DNA of 64,000 nucleotides from Hirundichthys speculiger. Taxonomy: Eukaryota > Chordata > Actinopteri > Beloniformes > Exocoetidae. The stretch spans positions 371,501 to 435,500 of the forward strand of contig JAGFBZ010000713.1 of NCBI GenBank assembly GCA_018398805.1, given 5' to 3'. Each line of letters starts with the position of its first letter. The stretch's first letter is position 1. Shown here piece by piece: positions 1 to 11,780 of the stretch. Both the position numbers and the translations under genes were made by a program. Below the pieces are notes generated by a model. It did not search any database. It saw only the letters and a list, made by a program, of their open reading frames with translations, and had not been told where the DNA came from.

Positions 1-370
1 AGACTTGGCTTTGGCTGGAATACAGTGACTTCATTCTCCATGTATGCAAAAGGGGTCAAACCTGCATCTCAGCAGTGGATGCAGGACATGACAATGTGAC
101 AGTGGAAGACAGGTTTCAACACTGATGCACCAACTCCTGCCCAGCGCCCATGATGGTGACACACAGGAGAAACCCAGTTAGATACAAGGATCATGGCCAG
201 AACATAATATCAGAAATTATGTTTATATATGTTCTGGACAAACAGGTCCCGTGACCTCTAGACCTCAAAGCGCTAATTATGCCATTACAAGTTCTTACCG
301 TTAAATTGAGAGGAATTACAGCTGCTCCATTTTCATAGCAAACATATCTTAGTTCATGAGGAAGTGAACC
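1..370. other. no recognisable gene
   Basis: I see no coding exon with splice signals and no repeat family that I recognise here. The open frames are short and without motif. Confidence 0.4.
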
Positions 371-545
371 AAGCATCTATTAGCTTAGGCTTAGCTAATA
401 GATGCTTAGTTTAGCTTAGTTTAGGCTTAGCTAATAGATGCTTAGTTTAGCTTAGTTTAGGCTTAGCTAATAGATGCTTAGTTTAGCTTAGTTTAGGCTT
501 AGCTAATAGATGCTTGGCTTAGCTTAGCTTAGGCTTAGTTTAGGC
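371..545. repeat. 36-bp tandem repeat (TTAGC/TTAGG-rich)
   Basis: The motif GCTTAGCTAATAGATGCTTA recurs at 389, 425 and beyond with a 36-bp period, followed by degenerate GCTTAG/TTTAG units. It is a short minisatellite with no coding sense. Confidence 0.9.
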
Positions 546-757
546 TTAGCTTAAGTTTATTTCTGTATTTCTGTAGCACATTTCATACACAAAGGCAACT
601 TAAAGTGCTTTGCAAATAAATAAATAAAAACAGCCTAAGAATGCAAGTAAAACAGAGAGAAAAGTTTTCACTCATCACCCTCCCTGCTGCTAAATCATAT
701 TATTACTTTTACTAAACGGTGGTTAAATCAATCATCTAATAAACAAAGCTAACTTAC

Positions 758-945
758 CTTGGAGTAAATGTAGGTGTGTTTTGTAACCTTCCCCACATTT
801 AGTTGTGGACGGACACATAACTGAACCACAGCCTGCATCTTTCCAGCATTTGTTTTATCTTGGGAAAGGGAATAAAAATGTCCCTCCAAACGTTCTGGAC
901 ACCTCGAGTCACTGTTGCAGGTCCCCAGCAGCAATATTTCACCAT
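758..945 (-). pseudogene. decayed THAP-domain exon
   Basis: Read on the minus strand, the segment starts at an ATG (943-945) with MVKYCCWG and, across frame changes, continues as GTCNSDSRCPERLEG, then LNVGKVTKHTYIYSK, before a GTAAGT donor at 757. This order resembles a fish THAP zinc-finger first exon: C-x(n)-C near the start and a HTYxCSK block just before an intron. The reading frame must change at least once, and the late Cys of the CSK block is Tyr, so it looks like a dead copy, probably from a THAP-carrying transposon. The THAP assignment is by pattern only. Confidence 0.5.
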
Positions 946-1595
946 GGAGTTATCATAGTATAATATTAACACTGATGATAGGCATCGGAAATATAACAAA
1001 TTAACACAGTCCTTAACGCAGGAGCAGTAAGAATGTCCGACCTAGCAACAGTAACTAGGGACCTTTCCGTTTACGGAGAGGTCAATTATGGAATGAACTT
1101 GTATTTCTCACCACTGACATTCTGTGGCTTTTTACATACTGGAGCGAGCAAGACCAACAGATTTAGCAAACACAAGGCCTTACAGCAGTGCCTCTCACAT
1201 AGTGGGGGCCCTTTGGGGGGGCACGGTGCGATGCCATGGGGGGGCGCATGTGACCCAGGGGAACATGCTTTTTTTTTTTTTTGCTGTACTGGAATAAAGT
1301 GTAATTGCACATATACTCCAGTAGGTGGCAGTGGCGCTCTCATTGTTACGGTGTGTTCAGGGAGTATTGGCTGTATTGTGTTGCATACAGACATGAGCAC
1401 AAACAGCACAGAGCAGGAGATATGAAGAGAACAAACCCTCAAGAGACACCACAGAAAAATATTTAACAGGCATGAAAAGAAAAGGAGGAGAGAGATGGAG
1501 ATGATGAGACAAACGAAAGTCACCAGAAAGTTAAGACGAGGAAATATGACGATGCTGATGTAGCGCTGCTTCACTGAGACTACGGTGGGATTGAT
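946..1595. other. no recognisable gene
   Basis: The stretch holds a poly-T run near 1268 and two G-rich stretches (about 1203-1260). The open frames on either strand have no motif or splice context. Confidence 0.4.
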
Positions 1596-1990
1596 GCACT
1601 TTAAGATAAGATAAGGATATTCCTTTATTGTCCCACAATGGAGAAATTTACATTGTTACAGCAGCAAGTGAAAAGTGAAAAATAGCAATAAAGAAGAAAA
1701 TGGACAAATAATAATAAAATTTGATAAAAAACAATAATAAAACAAACAATAACCACAATAGAGAAATATATAATAAATAATAACTCTGACTTTATTTACA
1801 AAGGATATGTTGGTAGTGATTACTATACCAGAGATAAGTTATTGCACCTGTCAATGAATATGTATATGTATATTGCACACAATAGAAATTACAGGCTAAA
1901 AAACATTTTTAATAAAGTTATTCTTTGTTATAAGTTGATCTATATTTCTTTCGTTTCTGTTTCCCTCAATGTTAATAAGGATACAGTATT
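1596..1990. repeat. fish interspersed repeat (TTTATTGTCCCACAATGG type)
   Basis: It begins with an AAGATAAGATAAGG microsatellite followed by TTCCTTTATTGTCCCACAAT, then an A-rich stretch and TTATTGCACCTGTC. This layout is common in fish retroposon 3' regions. The exact family was not determined. Confidence 0.55.
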
Positions 1991-2069
1991 ATGCAGAGGT
2001 GGGCTTATAGCAATTTTATAGACAAATGATACTATTTATAATTGTAAGTATGGATACGTTTCCTCCAGA

Positions 2070-2600
2070 ATGCATAAAATTAAGTGTGGGGTGCCCCAAG
2101 GGTCAATCATAGGTCCACTTCTTTTTAATCTGTATATGCTTTCCCTTGGGGACGTCATCAGGAGACATGGCATCAGCTTCCACAGTTATGCAGATGATAC
2201 ACAGCTGGACATCGCCGTGTCTCCTGATGACACAGGACCAATTGATGCACTTTTTAACTGTATTTTAGATATTAAGACATGGATGGCAGAGAATTTCCTA
2301 CAGCTCAACCAGGACAAAACTGAGGTCTTAGTTATTGGTCCTGAAGGCCAGAGAGAGAAATTTTTACTAAAACTACAAGACTTGAAACCTGCACAATGTG
2401 CCAAGAACCTGGGCGTCATTTTTGACTCTGAGCTTAATTTTATTTCTCATATCAAAAATGTAACAAAAATAGGTTTTTATCATCTGAAGAATATAGCCAG
2501 AGTCCCCCCGTTTCTCTCTCAGGCTAACACGGAGGTGCTGATGCATGCTTTTATCTCTTGTCGCTTAGACTACTGTGATGTCTGTGGAGGTCAATGTTAA
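2070..2600 (+). pseudogene. L2/CR1-type LINE reverse transcriptase fragment
   Basis: A 176-residue open frame carries reverse transcriptase core motifs in order: GVPQGSIIGPLLFNLYM, SYADDTQL (the catalytic YADD box, intact), NQDKTEVLVIGP, NLGVIFDSEL and ISCRLDYC. This is the palm and thumb region of an L2/CR1-clade non-LTR retrotransposon, which in fish are L2/Maui-like. Both ends are missing: the frame starts just before the GVPQGS motif and stops soon after RLDYC. No endonuclease is nearby, so it is a dead fragment. The clade call rests on remembered motifs, not an alignment. Confidence 0.85.
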
Positions 2601-4028
2601 AAAAAAACTTAAAAAGATGCAAAAGCTGCCACCATGACCGGCGCTATTCTAGAAAATTATTTAAAAAAAAAAATGTATTCTGTATTTTGAGATATTTATA
2701 TAAAATATTTATATTTACTTATGTGTTGATTTATTAAATTAAGTCAAAGGAAATTAAACCAGTGGCGCACAACATAGTAATTCCATGTACTTTCTTTAAC
2801 TATTTTTTTATTTTTCTTCTTTTTTTTCCAAAGATGATATGAAGAGCCCCCAGACTGAGAAGGTAGGAGTTTTATGATTTATTCTTTAATAATTACAATA
2901 ATAGTTAATAATTACTGCCTTACATGTTGACGTAATTTCGTCAGTGTTTATATGTGTGACATCATTAGAGCTGGAGAAGCACAGACTCCCTAAATCTACC
3001 CTTTTACTCAGTCCTGCAATGCTGCATTGGCGTGTCAACTTAGATGACCCCATAACATCCAGGAACTTGGGGAAGATTACTTTTATTGTATACTTCCTCA
3101 CGCCTCAGTGGAGGTCTTCAACCATCTCAATGACCTCAGACCTGTTGATAGGTGACCCTTAGATTCAGCTTCCTCTGTGGAAAGAAGTGTTGGTTTCACT
3201 TGTTTAAGCAACTCACCAGAGATCGTACATAACAATATTCCTCAGTGTCTCGCTTTCATGAACCATTACAGCGTTCTGTTATCTGAAAATGTTTTCTTTC
3301 CTCTACTTTATAGTCCACAGTGAAATCTGGTGGGTCTCTGGGGAACACTGGTGTGTTAGAGTGGTACAGGACATGTATGAGGGCAGCATTACAGCAGTGA
3401 AGTTCAATAATAGGAGTCACTGATGGGTTTCAGGTGGAAGGAGGACTGTATCAAGAATCAGCCTTGAACACCTCTTTGTTGCTGGGATGATGAATAGGTT
3501 GACAGATGAGATCAGACAGAAGTTGCCATAAAAAGGAAAGTAGGAAGCAGGTGTAAGAAAACCCGGAGACATGGAGATATGCACTAAAGAGAAGAACAAT
3601 GAAGGTCAGTCTCAGCTAAACAAAATATATGTATAATTGACAGGGACGCAGGTGGAACAGTGAACATGCAAAGAGTAGAGTTAAGGACCGTTTAGGAGTT
3701 AAAATAGTTGGATCCAACTATTCAGAGCAATGAAGAGCGTGGAAAAGAGGTGTTGAAAAGAGTACAGATGAAGTGGAGAGTTCGGAGAAGAGTATCTAAA
3801 GTTATCTGTGATGGAAGAGGAGCCGTAAGAGTAAAGACAATACTGTAATGAGACTAGTGAGACAAGGTCTTCTCTATGACTTGGAGACAGTGCCAGTGAC
3901 AGAAAGCAGAGAGATGGAAGTGTCACAGATTAAAAAGATTGTGATGAGGGTGGATAGAAATAAGAACAAACACATCAGAGGAACAATCAGGATTAGATGT
4001 CTTGAAGAAAAAAGGCTAGATTGAGAGG
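2601..4028. other. no recognisable gene
   Basis: Unique-looking AT-rich DNA. No exon with credible splice sites and no named repeat was recognised. Confidence 0.4.
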
Positions 4029-4036
4029 GTTTGGAC

Positions 4037-4808
4037 TAGAGGTCTTCGGAACTACACGAAAACAGAGGTTCCAACCCGACCTGAATCGGGTCTTGGGTCC
4101 ATTCAGAAGACATGACTCCGGGTTCGGGTCGGAATCGGTACAGTTAGTCTCGGGTCCGGTCGGTGCTCTCTGACAGGCTGGGTCCACGTTTACTCGAGAG
4201 GGGTAAAGATATTGGCAGTGGCAGCCAATGTCAGGACTCGGGGCAGTTTAATTAATTATTCATTAACGTGGCGTGTTTGTCATGAAACTACCGTGTTGCC
4301 GTAGCGTGTTATTACCGGTTTGCCTGGCAGCTGTAAAGCACAACGGATCGCCAACATGATAACGTTGGATCAGAGAACACATTTACGACACATCCTGACC
4401 GGTGTAGGCTATTAGCATTAGCAGTTGCTATCAATAACATATGTATCGACAAAGAAAATAATGACGTTGATTTATTGTTGTTTACACCACGTAGCATATG
4501 TAGCAACTGAACCGGGTAGAAGAAGACAACTTTAGTTAAGAAAATCAAGTTTTATTCAAGGCTAGACAACTTTAACATGAGCAACTATGGGCTGGATTGT
4601 CTGAGTTTTATTAAGGTAATTCGGTTCAGTTCGTGGTCGAAAACTAAAGACTCAGGTCGGGTCGGTTCCGGGTCCGAAAATTCCGGGTCCATTCGGGTTC
4701 GGACTCCCGGACTTATGATAATTAGCTCGTGTCGGGTAGGTTTCGGGTCGAATTTTCATGGGTCCATTCGGGTTCGGGTCCATGAAAGTGGACCCGTGAA
4801 GACCTCTA
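4037..4808. mobile_element. non-autonomous hAT-like element, family A (772 bp)
   Basis: Ends are TAGAGGTCTTC on the left and its inverted form GAAGACCTCTA on the right. An exact 8-bp duplication, GTTTGGAC, flanks it at 4029-4036 and 4809-4816. Eight-base duplications are diagnostic of the hAT superfamily. The subterminal regions are rich in CGGGTC/GACCCG motifs on both sides. No transposase is encoded, so it would need a partner enzyme. Confidence 0.9.
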
Positions 4809-4816
4809 GTTTGGAC

Positions 4817-5160
4817 CAATAAAGAGGATGGATAGTGAATACATTGATAGAAGAATGCTGAAGATATGGCTGCCAGGCAGGAGAAAAATAGTGAGACCAA
4901 AGTGGAGATTTTTAGATGGAGTGAAAGAGAATATGCAATTGGTTGGTGTAACAAAGATGCAGGATAAGATGGAACCAGATGATCAACAGTTAAAACTCCT
5001 TAAGAGAAAAGTCAAAAGAAGTCGTAGTTTGATTTTAGTTACACTGTTTTTGTGGGCATTGAAATTAAGATCCTCAACTAGAATCAAACTGAGACTCTTC
5101 ACATGGTCATTGCATTTAGTGCTGAGGCAATCACTTTTTCTTCACCTCCTTTTATTTTTA
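4817..5160. other. no recognisable gene
   Basis: The sequence contains an open frame of about 150 codons with weak resemblance to LINE C-terminal text (MLKIWLPGRRKIV). I could not confirm it. Confidence 0.3.
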
Positions 5161-5176
5161 TCCATCTATCCATCCA

Positions 5177-6913
5177 TCAACTTCCGCTTGATCCAAAGTC
5201 GGGTCGCGGGGGCAGCAGCTTCAGCAGAGGGGCCCAGAACTCCCTCCCCTCGGCCGCTTCCACCAGCTCCTCTGGGAGAATCCTGAGGTGCTCCCAGGCC
5301 AGCCGAGAGATATAGTCTCTCCAGCGGGTCCTGGGTCTTCCCCGTGGTCTTCTCCCAGTTGGACATGCCCGAAACACCTCTCCAGGGAGGCGTCCGGGGG
5401 GCATCCTAACCAGATGCCCGAACCACCTCAACTGGCTCCTCTCGATGTGAAGGAGCAGCGGCTCTACTCTGAGTCTCTCCCAAATGACTGAACTTCTCAC
5501 CTTATCTCGAAAGGAGAGTCCAGCCACCTTGCGGAGAAAACTCATTTCCGCCGCTTGTATCCGCGATCTCATTCTTTCGGTCACTACCCACAGTTCGTGA
5601 CCATAGGTGAGGGTTGGAACAAAGATCGACCTGTAAACAGAGCCTTGCATTTTGGCTCAGCTCTCTCTTCACCACAACGGACCGGTACAGAGTCTGCACC
5701 ACAGCAGACGCTGCACCAATCCGTCTGTCGATCTCCCGCTCCTTTCTCCCATCACTCGTGAACAAGACCCCAAGATACTTAAACTCATCCACTTGAGGCA
5801 GAACCTCACTCCCGACCCGGAGGAGGCATTCTACCGTTTTCTGACTGAGAACCATTGTCTCAGATTTGGAGGTGCTGATTCTCATCCCTGCCGCTTCACG
5901 CTTGGCTGCGAACCACTCCAGCGAGAGCTGCAGATCCCCACTCGATGGCGCCAACAGGACCACATCAACTGCAAACAGCAGAGACGAGATCCCGACACCA
6001 CCGAACCGGAACCCCTCCGCTCCTTGACTGCACCTAGAAATTCTGTCCATAAATGTTATGAACAGAATCGGTGACAAAGGGCAGCCCTGGTGGAGTCCAA
6101 CTCTCACTGAAAACGAATCTGACTTACAACCGGCAATGCGGACCAAGCTCCCACTCCATCTGTACAGGGACTGGACAGCCCGTAACAACGGGCCCAGCAC
6201 CCCGTACTCCCAGAGTACCCCTCAGAGGACACCCCGAGGGACACGGTCAAATGCCTTCTCCAAGTCCACAAAACACGTGTGGACTGGTTGGGCAAATTCC
6301 CATGATCCCTCCAGGACCCTAGTGAGGGTATAGAGCTGGTCCAGTGTTCCACGACCAGGACGGAACCCGCATGTTCCTCCTGAATCCGGGATTCGACAAT
6401 CGATCGAACTCTCTTCTCCAGCACCCCTGGATAGACCTTACCAGGGAGACTGAGGAGTGTGATTCTCCTGTAATTGGAAAACACCCTCCGGTCCCCCTTC
6501 TTAAAAAGGGGAACCACCACCCCGGTCTGCCAATCCAGAGGTGCTGCCCCTGATTTCCATGCGATGTTGCAGAGACGTGTCAACCAAGACAGTCCTACAA
6601 CATCCAGAGCCTTCAGGAAATCTGGGCGGATCTCGTCCACCCCCGGAGCCCAGCCACCGTGCAGCTTCTTAACTACCTCAGCAACCTCAGCTCCAGTAAT
6701 GGACGAGTCCACCCCCAAGTCCACAGGCTCAGCATCCTCCACGGAAGACATGTTGGTGGGATTGAGAAGGTCCTCGAAGTATTCCTTCCATCGCCGTATG
6801 ACATCTCCAGTTGAGGTCAGCAGCACCCCACCCCCACTATACACAGTGTTGGTGAAGCACTGCTTTCCCCGCCTGAGCTGTCTGACGGTTTGCCAGAATC
6901 TCTGTGGAGCCAA
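5177..6913 (-). pseudogene. LINE reverse transcriptase domain (broken, catalytic Asp lost)
   Basis: Motifs appear in order: GVDEIRPDFLKAL, WQTGVVVPLFKKGDRRVFSN, then QGCPLSPILFITFMDRISRC, followed by the catalytic box. That box reads FAVDVVLLA, where active RTE-type enzymes have FADD, so the first catalytic Asp is Val. Next come EFKYLGVLFTSDG and the C-terminal RWFGHLVRMPPGRLPGEVF. Frame changes near 6190 and 5650 separate the pieces. Confidence 0.85.
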
Positions 6914-7078
6914 TCAAAAGTCTTTCCATGGCCTAACAAAACTCCTCCCACACCCGAGTTTTCGCCTCAGAGACCACCAAAGCTGCCGCCCGTTTGGCCT
7001 GCCGATACATGTCTGCTGATTCCGGAGTCTTACAAGCTAACCAAGCCCAGTAGGACTCCTTCAGTCTGACGGCCTCTC

Positions 7079-8322
7079 TCACCCGAGGTGTCCACCACCG
7101 AGTTCGAGGATTGCAGCCACGACAGGTACCGACGATCTTATGGCCACAGCTCCGGTCAGCCGCTTCAGCAATGGAGAGGCGCAGGACATGGCCCATTCAG
7201 ACTCAATGTCCCCCACCTCCCCCGGGATGTGATTGAAGCTTTGTCGGAGGTGTGAGTTGAAGATCTTTCTGACAGGTTCCTCTGCCAGACGTTCCCAGCA
7301 AACCCTTACTACACGTTTGGGCCTACCAGGTCTGACCGGCGTTCTCCCCTGCCATCTGATCCAACCCACCACCAGGTAGTGATCAGTTGACAGCTCAGGT
7401 TCTCTCTTTACCCGAGTGTCCAAAACATATGGCCGAAGATCAGATGATACGACTATAAAGTCGATCATCAATCTGCGGCCAAGAGTGTCCTGATGCTACG
7501 TGCATTTATGGACACTCTTATGCTTGAACGTGGTGTTCGTTATGGACAAACTGTGACGAGCACAGAAGTCCAACAACAAAACACCACTCTGGTTCAGATC
7601 AGAGAGGCCGTTCCTCCCAATCACGCCCCTCCAGGTACCACTGTCATTGCCAACGTGAGCGTTGAAGTCCCCCAGGAGAATAAAGGAGTCCTCATTTGGG
7701 GCGCTTTCCAGCACCCCCGCCAAGGACCCCAAGAAGGCTGGGTACTCTGAACTGTCATTTGGCGCATAAGAGCAAATGACAGTCAGAGCCCGTTCCCTGA
7801 CCCGAAGGCGCAGGGAAGCTACCCTCTCATCCACTGGGGAAAACCCCAACGTACAGGCTCCAAGCTGAGGGGCTATAAGCAAGCCCACACCAGCCCGTCG
7901 CCTCTCACCCTGGGCAACTCCAGAGTAGAATAAGGTCCAGCCTCTCTCTCGAGAAGATTGGTTCCAGAGCCCAGGCTGTGCGTCGAGGTGAGCCCGACTA
8001 TATCTAGTCGGTACCTCTCGACCTCACGCACAAGCTCAGGCTCCTTCCCCGCCAGAGAGGTGACGTTCCATGTCCCAGCAGCCAGTTTCGTCAGCAGAGG
8101 GTCGGCACACCAAGGCCCACGCTTTTGGCTGCCACCCATACCACACTGCACCCGACTCCTATGGCCCTCCCTGCAGGTGGTGGGCCCATGTAGCTCCTTC
8201 AGGCTGAGCCTGGCCGGGCCCCATGGGTGAAGGCTCGGCCACCAGGTGCTCCTAAACGAGTCCCTCCCCCAGGCCTGGCTCCAGGGTGGGGCCCCAGTGA
8301 CCCTAATCCGGGCGAGGGACAT
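7079..8322 (-). pseudogene. LINE endonuclease domain (broken)
   Basis: Minus-strand frames give, in order, AGTWNVTSLAGKEPELV (N-terminal part of the endonuclease), [28 protein letters not shown] (catalytic GDFN) and STDHYLVVGWIRW (catalytic DH near the end). These are the ordered motifs of the LINE endonuclease that nicks target DNA. At least two frame changes, near 7880 and 7480, break the protein. Confidence 0.8.
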
Positions 8323-8497
8323 CGAGCTTTTGTTTTAGTTTTATCCATAAGACTCGTGTGAATCGCTCTTATTCTGGCCTGTCTCCCAGGACCAGTTTGC
8401 CTTGGGTGACCCTACCAGGGACAAATGCCCCGACAACATAGCTCCTGGGATCATTCGGGCACACAAACCCCTCCACCACGTTAAGGTGGCGATTCAA

Positions 8498-9638
8498 AAT
8501 AACCAAAATAACCAAAAAAAATTTTTTAGCTCTTTGTTCACTTGAAGGACATTTTGTTGCATCCAGTTGTTAATCTTAAGGCACTAACATAAGTCAATAG
8601 GACTGTAGTCCTTTAGTGAGCCTACTGGATAGATCAGGGTATCATCTACATAGCTAAGCAAGAACCCACAGTCTGTTCCTACACTGATGTGTCAGGATGG
8701 ATGAGTCATGTGTTGAGCCACTGGGCCACTAAATGAGTTGAAACCATGTTTGAGTCACAAATAACTTGTACATTGATTGCACGTAGGGTTCAGATAGACT
8801 CTGACTCTGACTCTTTATAGTTATGTGAGTACAGTTAATGGTACTGATTATATTTAGGAAACCTGACGTTGCTGCAAATTGGCTCTTAATCTTGGCCTGT
8901 TCTCCCATCCTGTAAAGAAACATGATCCATTGACTCGTCTAATGATGTCATCAAAAACGGCAGCATTATTGTGCTCAGAGAAATATGTGATATCCTAGGC
9001 CTAAAGAGCTTTAGGCAGACAATTTAACATTATATACAGTTAATCAAAATCGAACACATACCTCTCGGCTGATTCCCACAAGAAAGAGCCAGTTGCCAGA
9101 AACCCAACACCTGTACTGGGATGTGTGGTTCTGGTGGGTTGGTCTATTAAACACTGGACCCTGTTGAGCACATAGATCCAAGAGCACTGCTCTAGTTAAT
9201 CTAAATCAGTCCTATCAGCCGGTCATCATCATGGGCCAGGAAAACCTTTGAGGTCCTTAAAAACCCTCTCCATCCTGATCCTTAAGGATCATAATCCTCC
9301 AGATGAGCCAGTCCAGCTACATGCAGCATTATCCATGATTTAACAGAATGACTCTGTCTTAAAAACTGTCCTGTCTGACACCTGAGGGGAACCATTGGAG
9401 TCACTGGGGCCCTCAGTTTCCAGATAAATTTGTTTTCTTGATGGCAACAAACTCATAATGAGGGAAAGCAGTCATATAATGTCTTCCAATATTATTATCT
9501 GATCATGAATAATCTGTTTATTTTCCAGGAAAGAAAAATTCCATCCTGGGTGAGTGAAGTCTTTATTATGCTTGACCTTTGACTGATTTACTAAGACATT
9601 TAGGGCCTGATCTTCTGCCAAACCTCCTAAAGCCACTA
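8498..9638. other. no recognisable gene
   Basis: No exon with splice context and no repeat boundary was recognised in this AT-rich stretch. Confidence 0.4.
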
Positions 9639-10088
9639 TTAAAGGTGGGGTAGGTGTTCTTTTTTTTTGCAGCACTTTTTACAATATTGCCTGAAAATCT
9701 TTTCACATTCCCATTGCACCCACTGAAATAAAATGTTTGCAAAGGTTTTGGTCCAGTCTAGAGGGTATAATCAGAGAAAAACTCTGACCAATCAATGTAC
9801 TGATCATCTTTACATTTATTGGCTGCCTAATACATCCATCAAATATCAATACACTCCCCCCCCACCCCTCCCTCCCTCCCTGCGGTTCATGTAGTCGTGA
9901 ATAATGTGAAGGCGTGGTTTCGAGGGGTGGGCTGAAGAGGAGGCGGCGGAGCCTTTGGGAGGAGGGAGGGAGTGTATATTTTATATATATATGTAATCTC
10001 ACTTGAGTTGGATTATATTTATATGTAATCTTACTTGAGTTGGATTGCTGGAACCGTTTTTTTCAAAGAACACCTACCCCACCTTTAA
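9639..10088. mobile_element. MITE with TTAA ends (piggyBac- or Kolobok-like)
   Basis: The left end TTAAAGGTGGGGTAGGTGTT (9639) and the right end AACACCTACCCCACCTTTAA (to 10088) are perfect inverted repeats. TTAA sits at each extreme, the target site used by piggyBac and Kolobok elements. The 450-bp interior has no transposase. It contains a poly-C tract and a 27-bp direct repeat (TGTAATC..ACTTGAGTTGGATT at 9992 and 10024). Confidence 0.85.
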
Positions 10089-11340
10089 GGGATAGCGGGT
10101 AGTGGGAGGGGCATTCCCCCGCAAAAAACGCAATCTTCCACCTCCCTAAACCCCCGATCTTACCTGCGCTAACCGCTATATTATGCATATATTATGCATA
10201 GGAGTGGTTAGGGCGTTCCACCTGTTTAACCAATCAGTGCGTCAGTAGCCATTGCCTTTAAGAGCAGGTTGCGCTACCCACAACCCACTATGGAGCGTCT
10301 TTTTGTTTGTGGAGATTTAAATCCAATGTCCGCTGCACTGCCAGTGCCAATGGCCGCTGTTTAGCTTTCCCTCATTGTTTTTTTTCTCTGGGTGGTGGCG
10401 AAGGATGTGCGCCGTCATGTTCATGGTGTTACCACAGTAAGAGATTTGACTGCAACAAAGCTTACATATGGCTTTCCTCATATCGAGCTCTCCTGCCCCA
10501 TGCTTTTTATAAAAACCAAATTAAGTCCATACGTGGGGGTGGTGGGGGAAAGAGTTGAGGCTCTGTGAAAGTACTCAGCTTGCTGCACTCCGCCATTTTG
10601 TCGCGTGAATTTGCCAGCATTCGGGTACTATGGTGACACCCGTGCTTCTATTTTCACGGAGCCACCCGGACTCTTTACCCCACCATTAAATAAATAAAAA
10701 TCGATTCTTGTACGAGAATCGATTTTTAAAAATCCCCAGAAAAAGATCGCAATTAACATAAAAATTGTTTTTTTTGGCCCAGGCCTAGTGTTCTCTGATC
10801 TCCTCGTTTCCTCCACACCAGACATCTGAATGAGATCATGCCACAGCTGAACAGACTGACGTGTCTGGACGTGACTATTCCCACATCCACCACAACTGCT
10901 GACCAGACATCCTCTGACCTTAGAGAATAAAAACATATGCAAGTAATGCGGTGATGCGTAATCGAGAGGTAGAGCCATTTGTGCATGTCCACATGTGACC
11001 AGGTGGACACACATTTATGCCATTTGGATGCCCTCTTTTACGCGCCGACATGCGGGTTACACTTTCCGGAAAGTTGGTATCTTGCGATTGCAGGTTGCGG
11101 GTAGCGGGTGGTCTGACCACCCACTACTCGCTATCCTAAACCTGCGATCGCAAGATACAGAGTTTGCGGAAAGCGCAGAAGACATTCCCATTGCCACGCC
11201 TACAATGTGAGTAAGGGACTCGGCAAGGCAGGTAGCAGCTTTAGGGAGGCGGAAGATTGCATTAGCGGTTAGTGAAGGTTCCTAAACCTGCAATTTGCGG
11301 GAAGCGGGAGATGTACAATCGGGGCCTTACTGTAAATGTT
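10089..11340. repeat. GC-rich repeat-like region with large hairpin
   Basis: The region is rich in GCGGGTAGCGGG and AACCTGCGATC motifs scattered in both orientations (10090-10180, 11080-11160, 11280-11310), as in a decayed non-autonomous transposon. The centre of 11078-11157 is an imperfect palindrome, described separately. No exon was recognised upstream of the OB-fold gene here. Confidence 0.45.
11078..11157. repeat. 80-bp imperfect palindrome
   Basis: TATCTTGCGATTGCAGGTT at the left pairs with AACCTGCGATCGCAAGATA at the right, and the inner GCGGGTGGTC/GACCACCC arms meet at the centre. It would form a long hairpin and probably marks the end of a foldback or helitron-like element. Confidence 0.75.
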
Positions 11341-11351
11341 CCTGTGTCCAG

Positions 11352-11780
11352 AGACAACCCATCCAGGACCTGAAGATCAGTGGTTACTGTGATGGAAAAG
11401 TCATTGGTGGAAAGGTTGTGCGGAAATCTGGTCGGCGTACATACCAAACAAAAACAAAGGAGAAGAAGTTTTTCTTCTACCTGGGAGTGACCGATGAGAC
11501 TGACTGCATCAGAGTGATGGTGTACGGGACGGAGCGCTATAATTACTTTGAGGTGGGGAAGTTCTTCAACTTCAGAAATGTAATCAAGGATGGGAAGGAA
11601 GACGTCATGAAAGTGACCAGAAACACCACAGTTTCAAAGCCAGCTGAGTTCAACATCCCCAAAGATCTGGAGGTGAAGGCTCAGACGATCATTTATAACC
11701 ACAGTCCATTTTGCTCCATCGCAGAGGTCAACAGCTCTGGAGACAAGACTGCAGTGAGTGTTGAAGGAACTGTTAAAGAG
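11352..11780 (+). CDS. OB-fold gene, exon A (first OB segment)
   Basis: The acceptor is TGTGTCCAG before AGACAACCC and the donor is GAG|GTACGT. The 143 codons begin and end in phase 0 and have no stop. The text is typical of an OB barrel: IQDLKISGYCDG, YLGVTDETDCIRVMVYG, then SVEGTVKE at the donor. Confidence 0.7.

Larger units (their letters stand above)
5165..8497 (-). mobile_element. Rex3/RTE-like LINE, nearly full length but broken
   Basis: The element reads on the minus strand from about 8497 (a 5' region with TTAACGTGGTGGAGGGG and GGTCACCCAAGGCAAAC) to a 3' tail of GGATAGATGGATAA repeats at 5165-5180, a hallmark of Rex3-type elements. It encodes an apurinic-type endonuclease followed by a reverse transcriptase and a C-terminal zone with RWFGHLVRMP and GRPRTRWRDYISRLAWEHL. 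The product is split over at least five frames, so it is dead. Smaller, older pieces of the same family lie at 17.8, 22.1 and 22.95 kb. Confidence 0.88.

Noticed and set aside
1033..1574. Overlapping frames of 130 and 162 codons near 1.0-1.6 kb
   Set aside because: They span poly-T and poly-G tracts and show no motif.
5555..8230. Many plus-strand frames across 5.3-8.2 kb
   Set aside because: They are antisense shadows of the minus-strand LINE.
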